A DNA stretch of 14,605 nucleotides from DATDAW01 sp036524675 (GTDB lineage Bacteria > Verrucomicrobiota > Verrucomicrobiia > Chthoniobacterales > DASVRZ01). The notes below the pieces were generated by a model. It did no database searches and had not been told where the DNA came from. It saw nothing but the letters and a program-made list of their open reading frames with translations. Below, piece by piece: positions 6,735-14,514 of the stretch. Location: positions 1-14,605 of the forward strand of contig DATDBU010000157.1 of the NCBI GenBank assembly GCA_036524675.1, read 5' to 3'. Both the position numbers and the translations under genes were made by a program. Position 1 is the stretch's first letter. Each line of letters opens with the position of its first letter.

Positions 6735-7547
6735 ATGTTTCAAAGCATCCGTAATTTCGCGGACTCCCTTCGGGACTCAACATGCCAAGCAGAAAACCGT
6801 TCCAAGGTCCCCTCGCCTTTGCAACGGCTAAATAGAAGCAACCGTTTCAGGACGTTTGCACGTAATGCCGCACTATCAGTCACAGCCGTTGTGACGGCGG
6901 GCATGTCCAATCTCCTTGCCGGGGATATCGTTTTCACCAATTCGTTCGTTGATCAAACGGGAACCGGATTCGGCAATGTCATCAACGTTCTGAGTCTTCA
7001 GAATGATCCTAGCGAGTTCGGCTCCATTCTACTCGACTCTGGCGGCAATGACGTGGAAGCTGGAAATGCCACAAACCAAAGCCAAACCCGGACTGTCCAG
7101 GAACTAACCGACGAAGGTGTTAATTCAAGCAATTTTGGAATTGTCCTCAACATCAACGAAGCCGGACCAACACCTCGAGATCTCACTCTGAACGACTTTT
7201 CCTTTCGATTCTATACCGACACTTCGGATTTAACCCAGTTTTTTGATCTCACCTTTGATGCCCCAGCAGGCGGGCTTACGCTTCTGGAAATCGACAGCGG
7301 GAATGGCAAATCCGGCTGGCTCTTTTCTGCTCAATTTACTCCCGCAGAAGCATCGGCATTCTTCGCAGACCCGGACAATCGTGTGGGAGCCTTTGTCGTT
7401 TCGGGTCAAGCGATTACCGGCACCACAGACGGCGCTGACAGTTTCCGAATCATTGCGATTCCTGAACCGTCCACAACCGCAGCGATTGGGCTCGGCTGCT
7501 TGCTGCTTCTCGCACGCGGACGGTGGATGCATCGGCGGCGCGTTTAA
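6735..7547 (+). CDS. PEP-CTERM sorting domain-containing exported protein
   Basis: A 270-residue protein with the tripartite PEP-CTERM tail: IPEPST (242-247), a hydrophobic helix (about 249-260) and a basic end RGRWMHRRR (261-269). This tail is recognised by an exosortase in bacteria that also make exopolysaccharide (established for the family). The amino end has a signal sequence, but its hydrophobic core (NAALSVTAVVTAGMSNLLAG, 44-63) comes only after about 43 polar and basic residues. This long n-region could be real or could mean that translation starts later; no in-frame ATG lies in between. The middle is acidic and beta-rich with no recognised domain, typical of these surface proteins. 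There is no clear ribosome site. Role unknown. Confidence 0.83.
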   Translation: MFQSIRNFADSLRDSTCQAENRSKVPSPLQRLNRSNRFRTFARNAALSVTAVVTAGMSNLLAGDIVFTNSFVDQTGTGFGNVINVLSLQNDPSEFGSILLDSGGNDVEAGNATNQSQTRTVQELTDEGVNSSNFGIVLNINEAGPTPRDLTLNDFSFRFYTDTSDLTQFFDLTFDAPAGGLTLLEIDSGNGKSGWLFSAQFTPAEASAFFADPDNRVGAFVVSGQAITGTTDGADSFRIIAIPEPSTTAAIGLGCLLLLARGRWMHRRRV

Positions 7548-7581
7548 TCATCCTCCACCATCACGAAGCTTGCAGCACAGG

Positions 7582-7607
7582 AGCCGATGGACTCTTCTCC
7601 ATCGGCT
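7582..7607 (+). terminator. Probable terminator hairpin after the PEP-CTERM gene
   Basis: A perfect 9-bp stem (agccgatgg with ccatcggct, 8-base loop) lies 34 bp after the stop codon. The following bases (tcgtcgtcgtt) are T-containing but not a T run, so termination is likely but not certain. Confidence 0.6.
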
Positions 7608-7761
7608 TCGTCGTCGTTAGCCATTAATAATCACAGCTTCGTTCCCGCAGGGAATGTTTGCCAGCTTCACAAGTGTCCAGGTCGGCAGGCAGTTTTCGAC
7701 CTTTTCGAACGGAAGATTCGACATTGATTCTTCGGTGGCCGGCTTTACAAAGCCAGCTGTG

Positions 7762-8748
7762 ATGCAATCGCCCCAAAACATTTTCCTTGGCATCGACGGC
7801 GGCGGAACCGGCTGCCGCGCGTTGATCGTCGACGCAGTTGGTCACGTTCTTGGTTCCGGCAAGGGACCGCTTGCAAATTATCATCACGCCGGCTGGGACG
7901 GCGCCGAACGGGCTCTGGCCGACGTCTTTTCCGATGCCACTGCCGAACGAGGACTGTCGGGGCCCTGCAGCGCTGCTTTCCTTGGATTGGCAGGTGTGAC
8001 GGCTGCTGCCGACCGGGAACGCTTTGCAGAAATTGCCGCGCGCCTCAATTTCGCGCTGCCCAAGGGCGTTGACGTGGATCATGACGTTCGTATCGCACAT
8101 GCCGGCGGACTTGCGGGACAACCGGGCATCGCGTTGATCGCAGGGACCGGCTCCTCCTCGTACGGCCGCTCGGCGGACGGTCGCTCGTGGTACATCGGCT
8201 GGGACGCCCTCGCGGACGACGCGGGCAGCGGTTATTGGCTCGGCCTGCGGGCAATCCAGCTCGGCGTCCGCGCGGCAGACGGACGCGGCGAGCCGACTGC
8301 GCTGGAGCAAATCGTTTTCTCCTTCCTGCAAATCCGGGGTCTCGACGAGCTCATGGCGCGGATGCAATCCGGCTCGCTTGGAAAACGCGAGATCGCCTCG
8401 CTCGCACCTCGCGTGCTCGAGAGCGCGGATGGGGGCGACGCCGTTGCAGCCAGATTGTGCGTGGAGGGAGCCGAGGAACTGGCTCTCATGATTTCCACGG
8501 TTGCCGGCCGGATCAGATCACCCGAAGAAGGCGTCCATAGAGTAATTTTTGCGGGAAGCCTGGCTTTGGCACCCAGTTACAATGCTCGGATTCGTGCCGC
8601 TCTCGATCGCCTTGGGGCGCCAGTGCGGATCGAAGAAGCACAATTGCCGCCAGTTGGTGGCGCAGCCTTGCTAGCCCTCGCACACGCGGGAATTCTTTCT
8701 TCACCGTCGATCGTTGCCAATTTGCAAACCTACTTCCGGAGCGCTTGA
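7762..8748 (+). CDS. BadF/BadG/BcrA/BcrD ATPase family protein, N-acetylglucosamine-kinase-like
   Basis: A 328-residue member of the actin/hexokinase-like ASKHA fold. The phosphate-1 loop FLGIDGGGTGCRALIVD (8-24) opens the protein. D108 in VDHDVRIAHAGG is the likely catalytic base. AGTGSSSYGR (127-136) is the phosphate-2 loop, and DDAGSGYWLGLRAI (152-165) and VIFAGSLA (261-268) are adenosine-side motifs. Relatives phosphorylate N-acetylglucosamine or glucosamine; others in the Pfam family activate 2-hydroxyacyl-CoA dehydratases but carry iron-sulfur cysteines not seen here, so sugar kinase is favoured. The frame is open upstream to ATG 7654, but conserved sequence begins just after ATG 7762, so that start is used. 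It is monocistronic, between a terminator and a palindromic doublet. It probably feeds amino-sugar recycling. Confidence 0.85.
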   Translation: MQSPQNIFLGIDGGGTGCRALIVDAVGHVLGSGKGPLANYHHAGWDGAERALADVFSDATAERGLSGPCSAAFLGLAGVTAAADRERFAEIAARLNFALPKGVDVDHDVRIAHAGGLAGQPGIALIAGTGSSSYGRSADGRSWYIGWDALADDAGSGYWLGLRAIQLGVRAADGRGEPTALEQIVFSFLQIRGLDELMARMQSGSLGKREIASLAPRVLESADGGDAVAARLCVEGAEELALMISTVAGRIRSPEEGVHRVIFAGSLALAPSYNARIRAALDRLGAPVRIEEAQLPPVGGAALLALAHAGILSSPSIVANLQTYFRSA

Positions 8749-8810
8749 GGGAATCCGCGCGATGGCATTTACCATCCAGGACACCGGTTTCGAGCGGAGA
8801 ACCAACGAGA

Positions 8811-8860
8811 GGCGGTTTCCAACCGCCTGAAAACGGGCGCTTGGAAAGCGCCCCTCCTTG
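8811..8860 (+). repeat. Paired-hairpin (REP doublet-like) element, copy 1
   Basis: Two perfect hairpins in tandem: ggcggtt-tcc-aaccgcc (8811-8827) and gggcgctt-gga-aagcgccc (8835-8853), ending with ctccttg at 8854-8860. Read in reverse complement it has the same order (caaggag, hairpin, spacer, hairpin) as the element at 11567-11631. It lies 62 bp after the kinase stop and may protect or end that transcript. Confidence 0.78.
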
Positions 8861-8953
8861 TAAAAAACGCCACGGGCGACAAAGCGGGCGTGATCCTAAC
8901 CGGAAAAACGGTAAATCGTGATGCACGCTGCCGCCTCCCGGTTTCCGCCCGCC

Positions 8954-9495
8954 TCATATCCGGCCAGCCTCAAAGTGTAGAAAACTGAATTCCGCGACAT
9001 AACCCGGGCCTTTTGGACTGCATGCATAGAGGCCGCAGGAAACCGGAGTCCCGGTCCTATCTTCATGCAGATGAGCCATCCGGATCTGCTCCCAAACATC
9101 CCCCTCCCTCGACGCTGCCACGATGTAGTCCGTTCCTTCCCGGCAAATTCGGAACCACATTTCGCGCAGGTTAGCGGGAACGGCTTGGGTGGACCAATCC
9201 GAGTAGCCATGATTCGTCACGACCGCACCGAGCCGGCTCGGGTCGCCCAATTCATATTCAACGGACGTCTTGAGCCAGCAACGAGATGAAATCCGCACCA
9301 TGAACCCCGCTTGATCATACTGATGAACCGGATAGTTATCACAAAATCGCCGGTCACCTGCGCAGCCAGCAGGTGACCGTTGTCCACTTGGAAACCGTAG
9401 TGAGTGGTCTGCCAAAAGTCGGTGCCTTTTTCAGGTTCAACGATCAGCCGCCCGTTGACGGGATCAACCAACCAACGCTCCGGCTCGCAGTACCA
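8954..9495 (-). pseudogene. DUF1349 domain protein, frameshifted
   Basis: The minus strand encodes a DUF1349 (concanavalin-like beta-sandwich) protein split over two frames. The front part reads WYCEPERW then VEPEKGTDFWQTTHYGFQVDNGH and GDFVITIR (9495 down to about 9330). The frame then changes, and the back part reads VHQYDQAGFMVRI, CWLKTSVEY, RLGAVVTNHGYSDWST, IRMAHLH and GLYACSPKGPG down to the stop at 8954. The family normally has about five residues between TxR and PVHQYDQAG that are absent here, so a small deletion not a multiple of three near 9328-9333 explains both the gap and the shift. No ATG precedes the front part in frame (stop at 9520-9522); a TTG at 9471 is the only alternative start nearby. 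Intact homologues are stand-alone proteins of unknown role, about 200 residues long. A sequencing error alone would not explain the missing residues. Confidence 0.82.
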
Positions 9496-9519
9496 CGCAA
9501 GTCGCGTATCGAATGCGGG

Positions 9520-10116
9520 TCATGGAAACTTTCGTGAATGATCGGTTCAGGCATATGTCGTTGTCGTTCCCGCGAGCGAGCCGGGGTACCGATCGGGGCA
9601 TTCGCGAGGCGGTGCACAAGCCAAATCAGCCACAATGATTCGGATACGAACAGGAAAAACCGCGTCACATTGGTCCCGAACGTTTCGAACACGCGGCACC
9701 GAGCTTCCATCCATTGCCAAGCTTTTAAGTTTTTAGCACTAATCCGCTTGCCGCTCCTGGCTTCTTTGTACGACGGTAAAGATGCATCCCCGTAGTTCCT
9801 TCGTTTTCGCGTGTGAACTTCCATTTTGACTTTTGAACCCTCTTCGGTTAGCCATTTTTTGACCAGTTGGGTGGGCTTGTGCATTAGGGTGAAAATTTTG
9901 ATCAATTCTGCTTTCGAACTCAAACCCCCAACTAACCATAGAAATTTCGCAGCTTACTCCACCTGTAAGCGGATCAATGAGGGCCTGCCTCGTTCCATCG
10001 GAGAACAACTATCTTCGCAACTGATCCAATACTAGCTGCACGTCAAAAGCTGACAACCGTCAGCGACCTTCCAAATTTCAACGAACGCATTGTCAACAAA
10101 TGCACTATCATCTACC
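9520..10116. other. AT-richer intergenic stretch with no convincing gene
   Basis: About 600 bp with visibly lower GC than its neighbours, mainly from 9640 onward. A minus-strand frame (ATG at 9884, running to 9444) is open for 146 codons, but it runs through the DUF1349 remnant out of frame, is rich in K/R/S and matches no family I know. A second overlapping minus-strand frame (9739-10008) is equally featureless. A small dyad, gcttac-tccacct-gtaagc, lies at about 9952-9970. The promoter of the FAD-oxidase gene should lie at the right end. This could be decayed foreign DNA. Confidence 0.5.
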
Positions 10117-11541
10117 ATGCAAAATATACGTATTTTCAAAACTAACGGAACGGAGACGCTTCTTAAGGCACCAGCCGTGGAAGCCTTCAAGGCCAGTCTT
10201 CGCGGTGAACTTCTCACGCAGGACAGCCCTGGCTATGACGAAATACGGGTAATCTGGAACGCCATGATCGACAGGCGGCCTGCGCTCATTGTCCGTTGTC
10301 AGGGAACGGCCGATGTCATGCGCGCCGTCGCATTTGCCCGACAAAACGAACTCCTTGTCGCCATACGCGGAGGAGGCCATAACATCGCCGGCAACGCATT
10401 GTGCGAGGGGGGGATGATGATCGATCTCTCGCCCATGAAATCCGTGCATGTGGATCCCGATGCTAAGCGGGGTTTCGTCGAGCCAGGCGCAACGTTAAGT
10501 GATTTTGATCACGAAGCACAGGTATTTGGGCTGGCCACTCCTCTAGGCATTAATTCGACGACGGGCGTAGCCGGACTCACCCTCGGCGGGGGTTTCGGAT
10601 GGCTGACTCGCAAGTATGGAATGACGGTGGATAACCTCGTTTCAGTGGAGGTTATTACTGCCGATGCGCGACGGCTACGCGCCAGTGAAAAAGAAAATGC
10701 CGACCTATTCTGGGCGATTCGCGGAGGAGGAGGAAACTTCGGCATCGTAACCCTTTTCGAGTTTCAACTTCATGAAGTGGGACCTGAGGTGTTGAGTGGT
10801 CTCGTCGTTTTCCCGTTCAAGCAGGCGAGGGACTTGCTAATCAAATACCGGGAATTCGTTGACCAGGCTCCTGAGGATTTGAATGTTTGGGTCGTACTGC
10901 GGCAGGCGCCGCCTCTGCCATTTCTTCCCCCGGAAGTTCACGGGAAAGAGGTTCTCGTTTTTCCGTTTCTCTATACCGGAACGATTGAAGAAGGAAGGAA
11001 GGCGATCGAACCACTGCGTCAGTTTGGTCAACCACACGGCGAACACTTCGGCCCGCAGCCGTACTCGGCGTGGCAAAAAGCATTCGACCCCTTGCTGACA
11101 CCCGGCGCGCGAAACTACTGGAAGTCACACAACTTTTCAGAGCTCAACGACGGCGCCATCGACGCGATGATCGAGTCCGCAGGAAAACTCCCGACTCCTC
11201 AATGCGAGATTTTGATCGGCTTTGTCGGCGGGCAGGCGAACCGCGTACCGAAAGAGGCCACCGCTTACGCCCATCGCGACGCGCGATACGTTCTTAACGT
11301 GCATGGGCGCTGGGAGAGTCCTGAGCAGGACAAGACTTGTATCTCGTGGGCTCGGGATTTCTTCGACGCGTCTGCGAAATATGCGACCGGGGGCGTCTAT
11401 GTGAATTTTTTGACGCAAGATGAAACCGACCGTATCCCTGCCGCGTATGGGCCAAACTACGATCGGCTGGCCCAGCTAAAAGCCAAGTATGACGCGACCA
11501 ACGTGTTCCGCCTGAATCAAAACATCAGGCCGGCGATTTAG
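10117..11541 (+). CDS. FAD-binding oxidoreductase, berberine-bridge-enzyme type
   Basis: A 474-residue flavoprotein of the PCMH/VAO fold with a carboxyl-terminal BBE domain. RPALIVRCQGTADVMRAVAFAR (54-75) and VAIRGGGHNIAGNALCEGG (81-99) form the FAD domain; H88 is the expected site of 8-alpha-histidyl flavin linkage. The cysteine that gives a second covalent bond in plant BBE and some microbial oxidases is not present in the aligned loop (TGVAGLTLGGGFGWLTRKYG), so a single link is likely. AIRGGGGNFGIVTLFEF is the next conserved block, and the BBE end reads YDATNVFRLNQNIRP. Relatives oxidise sugars, alcohols or alkaloid-like substrates with oxygen. ATG 10117 is chosen; an in-frame TTG at 10090 would add nine residues. 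There is no obvious signal peptide. It is convergent with the debranching enzyme gene. Confidence 0.92.
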   Translation: MQNIRIFKTNGTETLLKAPAVEAFKASLRGELLTQDSPGYDEIRVIWNAMIDRRPALIVRCQGTADVMRAVAFARQNELLVAIRGGGHNIAGNALCEGGMMIDLSPMKSVHVDPDAKRGFVEPGATLSDFDHEAQVFGLATPLGINSTTGVAGLTLGGGFGWLTRKYGMTVDNLVSVEVITADARRLRASEKENADLFWAIRGGGGNFGIVTLFEFQLHEVGPEVLSGLVVFPFKQARDLLIKYREFVDQAPEDLNVWVVLRQAPPLPFLPPEVHGKEVLVFPFLYTGTIEEGRKAIEPLRQFGQPHGEHFGPQPYSAWQKAFDPLLTPGARNYWKSHNFSELNDGAIDAMIESAGKLPTPQCEILIGFVGGQANRVPKEATAYAHRDARYVLNVHGRWESPEQDKTCISWARDFFDASAKYATGGVYVNFLTQDETDRIPAAYGPNYDRLAQLKAKYDATNVFRLNQNIRPAI

Positions 11542-11566
11542 GCGGCCGCGCCTCCCCAACGAGTTT

Positions 11567-11631
11567 CAAGGAGGGCGATTTGAAATCGCCCTCGTTCTCA
11601 ATCGGCGGTTACAAACCGCCGCCGCTCCTTG
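11567..11631 (+). repeat. Paired-hairpin element, copy 2, between convergent genes
   Basis: Bounded by a perfect 7-bp inverted repeat, caaggag (11567-11573) and ctccttg (11625-11631). Inside are two perfect hairpins, gggcgatt-tga-aatcgccc (11573-11591) and ggcggtt-aca-aaccgcc (11604-11620). The second overlaps the end of the minus-strand debranching gene, whose TAA is made from the hairpin loop (11609-11611). Same organisation as the element at 8811-8860. Confidence 0.8.
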
Positions 11632-13540
11632 TATGGGATAGCATCGCCTGAACACGCAGCAGTTCACCCAGTGACCACGCCTGAAAGGGACAACCGCGCG
11701 GCGTGTGCGGCGGCTCCGCATCAGCTATCTCAGATACGTGCCCGAGGCCGGCTTCCTGAAGGTGCTGGTTTAGGGCAGGTAGGAAGTCGTTCCGCGCCTG
11801 TGCCACAGCGCTATCGCTATGACCACGCACCCGCAGCCAAGCCTCAACAAAGGGTCCGATCAACCACGGCCAGACGGTTCCCTGATGATAACTGCCGTCA
11901 CGTTCCCATACGCCACCCTGGTAATGTGGACAGTACGCCGTATCAGACGGAGCGAGACTGCGCAATCCCAAGGGCGTCAGTAAAGACGCTTCCACCGCAT
12001 CGACGATTTGACGCGCATAGCCATGTTCCATGAGTGAGAATGGAAGTCCGCCTACTGCAAAGATTTGGTTTGGCCGGAGGGCGGGATCCTTCCTGCCTGG
12101 CTCGTGATTGACGTCGACCACATCGAAGAGACAGTTCGTCTCCGGATTCCAGAAACGCTCACGGAAAGAGGACAGCGCCTGTTCAAAGGGCCCCGTCCAC
12201 TTCGGATTGTGCTGGCTCCCAGCCCGGAGAGCATTGATCCACAGCGCCTGAATTTCCACCGGCTTCCCAATGCGGGGAGTCACTACCCAATCGCCCACTT
12301 TCGCGTCCATCCACGTGAGTTGAACTCCCGGAACGCCACAGGACAGCAACCCGTCGTTATCGCGTTGAATGCGGAAACGCGTGCCGCGGCTGTAGCCTTC
12401 GAGAATGGCTTCCATTGCCGGGACGATAACAGCCGTATCCGCATCCTGATGGCCCGTCGCCTCGAGATATTCCTGCGCCGCGACGACATACCAGAGCGAA
12501 GCGTCTACCGAATTGTATTCCGGCGTTTCACCTCCTTGATCGGGAAAACGATTCGGAAGCATGCCCTCGGACACGGCCCCAGCCCATTCCCTGAGGATCG
12601 AACGAGCATCGTCCAACCGGCCGGCCGCCAGGCAAAGACCCCTCAGCGCGATGAAAGTATCCCTCCCCCAGTCGCCAAACCATGGATAGCCGGCGATAAT
12701 TGTCCGGCCACCCCCGCGTTTCACGAAATATGCGTCCGCGGCGCGGTGCAAAGGCGACGCGAAAGATTCGCCGCGCGCCCGTTCATCGCGACGAGTAATC
12801 GAATAGAGTTCCAGGGTCGATTCGGGATGATTGAGCCGTTGATTGTCAGGTGTAAACAGCCAGACAGCCGGCCTTGAAGCGAGGTCCCAATGAAAAATGC
12901 CTGGCGACGCGAGGTCTTCGGCAGCGTCAAGTCCGCGCGCAGCCTCTTCGGTATAGAGAAAGCTGCGATACCATGTCGGTTGGTGGTGATAGGTTCCATT
13001 GCTTCGGCAAACAACTCCCGGCGCACCATTGTAGGGATGCCAAAGGACGTGCTCCCAAGCCTCGTTCGCCTCGAATCGGAAAGCCTCATTTTCATGCTGC
13101 ATCGAATGAAAGTCCCGGATGGAGAGAAACGGGCGCGCCTTGAGAGTCACTGAGCCGGACGCTTCGCCGACGAGTTTCCATGCGACGAAAACAGCCGCTT
13201 TGCCGTGCACGACGAATATTTCCTGTTCAATGTGCAGCTCGTCTGAGATCCGCCAGGTCCAACGTGGCCACGGTTCGTGTGTGAAATTTTCCAAGCGTGC
13301 GACACCGTCGGGATGCACCACGTCCGGCGTGTAACGTTGTGATGAGAGCGCAAATGTTTCGTGGGAAGTTTCGAGCCAGGCATCAAAACCGTTCACCAAA
13401 GCCATGCGTCCGGCAGGCGGTGTCGTGGCCGGCAACAACAACGCATGGTATCTCCGGGTGCGGATTCCGGAAACTGTGCCGCTGGCAAAACCGCCGAGAC
13501 CGTCGGTTTCGAGCCATTCGGCGTTAAAGGGAATATTCAT
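11609..13540 (-). CDS. Glycogen debranching enzyme, amylo-alpha-1,6-glucosidase (GH133)
   Basis: A 643-residue bacterial debranching enzyme. The amino-terminal domain (GDE_N type) begins WLETDGLGGFASGTVSGIRTRRYHALLL (9-36). The (alpha/alpha)6 catalytic domain follows: AGYPWFGDWGRDTFIALRG (283-301), MLPNRFPD (327-334), YNSVDASLWYV (342-352), TWMDAKVGDWVVTPRIGKPVEIQALW (409-434) and the closing YHQGTVWPWLIGPFVEAW (551-568). Acidic residues D293, D346 and D412 sit in the conserved blocks. It removes alpha-1,6-linked glucose at glycogen branch points, releasing free glucose. ATG 13540 matches the conserved start; a TTG at 13609 would run back through a palindrome and is rejected. The last residues, SGGGL, come from an inserted repeat. 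It is downstream of a glucose-dehydrogenase-like gene on the same strand. Confidence 0.92.
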   Translation of the reverse strand: MNIPFNAEWLETDGLGGFASGTVSGIRTRRYHALLLPATTPPAGRMALVNGFDAWLETSHETFALSSQRYTPDVVHPDGVARLENFTHEPWPRWTWRISDELHIEQEIFVVHGKAAVFVAWKLVGEASGSVTLKARPFLSIRDFHSMQHENEAFRFEANEAWEHVLWHPYNGAPGVVCRSNGTYHHQPTWYRSFLYTEEAARGLDAAEDLASPGIFHWDLASRPAVWLFTPDNQRLNHPESTLELYSITRRDERARGESFASPLHRAADAYFVKRGGGRTIIAGYPWFGDWGRDTFIALRGLCLAAGRLDDARSILREWAGAVSEGMLPNRFPDQGGETPEYNSVDASLWYVVAAQEYLEATGHQDADTAVIVPAMEAILEGYSRGTRFRIQRDNDGLLSCGVPGVQLTWMDAKVGDWVVTPRIGKPVEIQALWINALRAGSQHNPKWTGPFEQALSSFRERFWNPETNCLFDVVDVNHEPGRKDPALRPNQIFAVGGLPFSLMEHGYARQIVDAVEASLLTPLGLRSLAPSDTAYCPHYQGGVWERDGSYHQGTVWPWLIGPFVEAWLRVRGHSDSAVAQARNDFLPALNQHLQEAGLGHVSEIADAEPPHTPRGCPFQAWSLGELLRVQAMLSHTRSGGGL

Positions 13541-13553
13541 AGTAAAAATCTGT

Positions 13554-13629
13554 GGTAGGGCGGTTTCGATGAAACCGCCAGAACTCTTGGGATGGATAGG
13601 AACGGACAAGTTCTCGAAACCGCCCTACC
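13554..13629. repeat. Palindromic element between dehydrogenase and debranching genes
   Basis: Outer arms ggtagggcggtttcga (13554-13569) and its perfect complement (13614-13629), 16 bp. An inner hairpin, ggcggtttc-gat-gaaaccgcc, lies at 13559-13579, and a second dyad is agaact (13580-13585) with agttct (13609-13614). It is built from the same ggcggttt motif as the other doublets. It sits just upstream of the debranching enzyme start, so it could affect readthrough from the upstream gene. Confidence 0.78.
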
Positions 13630-13656
13630 GCGAAACATCGTCTCCACAACTGACTC

Positions 13657-14514
13657 CTATCCTCCTACCTCAAAACCCGGATAAAGCGTCATGCCGCCAT
13701 CCACAAAAAGGGTAATTCCATGCACGTAATCCGAATCGTCAGACGCCAGCCAGACAGCGGCGCGTCCGATTTCCGACGCTTCACCGATGCGCTTGTACGG
13801 GATCAATTTAAGCAACTCGTTATAATGCTCCGGCGTATCCCACGCCTGCGTGTTGATAGGCGTGCGAATGGCTCCGGGCGCGATGCTGTTCACGCGGATG
13901 CGATAAGGCGCGACCTCCTGGGCCACGCTCTTCATCATGAGCATAACACCGCCCTTGGATGCCGCGTAGTTAACGTGCCCAGCCCAGGGGATGACTTCGT
14001 GAACGGAACTAATACAGATCACCTTTCCCGCTGCGCAGGAAGTCTCGGGGCGCACGCCCTGTTGTTTAAATCGCCGAACAGCCTCGCGGGTGCATAGAAA
14101 CTGGCCGGTGAGATTCACATCGATCACCTTCTGCCACTGCGCTAGCGTCATTTCATGAAAGGGAGCATCGACCTGCAGCCCGGCATTGTTTACCAAGATA
14201 TCGATGCCGCCCAGTTTCTCCATCATGTCGGAAAACATTGCCTGCACCTGGTCTTCCTTCGAAATGTCGGCCTTGTGGGTGTAGGATTTGCTGTGCGCGC
14301 AGCCGCAGCGATGGATATCATCAATAACGGATTGGGCAGCATCGTCGCCGGACACATAGTTGACGACCACATCAGCGCCCGCCTGACCAAGCGCGATGGC
14401 AATGGCCTTGCCGATCCCGGAACTGGCTCCGGTAACGAGGGCCTTCTGACCTTTGAGAAGCTTCAGGACGGGACAATCCGGCATGACCGGTTCAGGAAAA
14501 GCGAGTGTTTGCAT
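13657..14514 (-). CDS. SDR family oxidoreductase, glucose 1-dehydrogenase-like
   Basis: A 285-residue classical short-chain dehydrogenase. The cofactor loop TGASSGIG is at 28-35, NNAG at 109-112, and the catalytic set is S170, Y183 and K187 (YAASK). Blocks SSVHEVIPWAGHVNYAASKGG, RVNSIAPGAIRTPIN and the tail GITLFVDGGMTLYPGF closely resemble Bacillus glucose 1-dehydrogenase, which oxidises beta-D-glucose to gluconolactone with NAD(P)+. About ten extra residues (around RPETSCAAG, 155-163) lie between the usual helix and the catalytic strand. ATG 14514 gives roughly a 20-residue lead before the Rossmann strand. It precedes the debranching enzyme gene by 116 bp on the same strand, which supports glucose as substrate, though SDR specificity is hard to read from sequence. 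Confidence 0.9.
   Translation of the reverse strand: MQTLAFPEPVMPDCPVLKLLKGQKALVTGASSGIGKAIAIALGQAGADVVVNYVSGDDAAQSVIDDIHRCGCAHSKSYTHKADISKEDQVQAMFSDMMEKLGGIDILVNNAGLQVDAPFHEMTLAQWQKVIDVNLTGQFLCTREAVRRFKQQGVRPETSCAAGKVICISSVHEVIPWAGHVNYAASKGGVMLMMKSVAQEVAPYRIRVNSIAPGAIRTPINTQAWDTPEHYNELLKLIPYKRIGEASEIGRAAVWLASDDSDYVHGITLFVDGGMTLYPGFEVGG

Noticed and set aside
7654..7761. Upstream start for the kinase-like gene
   Set aside because: The 36 added residues resemble neither the family nor a signal peptide; conserved sequence begins just after ATG 7762.
9444..9884. Minus-strand frame as a small gene
   Set aside because: No recognisable domain, it overlaps the DUF1349 remnant out of frame, and it has no ribosome site; kept only as a note in the non-coding stretch.
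12065..12877. Plus-strand open frame of 270 codons
   Set aside because: Antisense to the catalytic domain of the debranching enzyme; the composition is that of a shadow frame.
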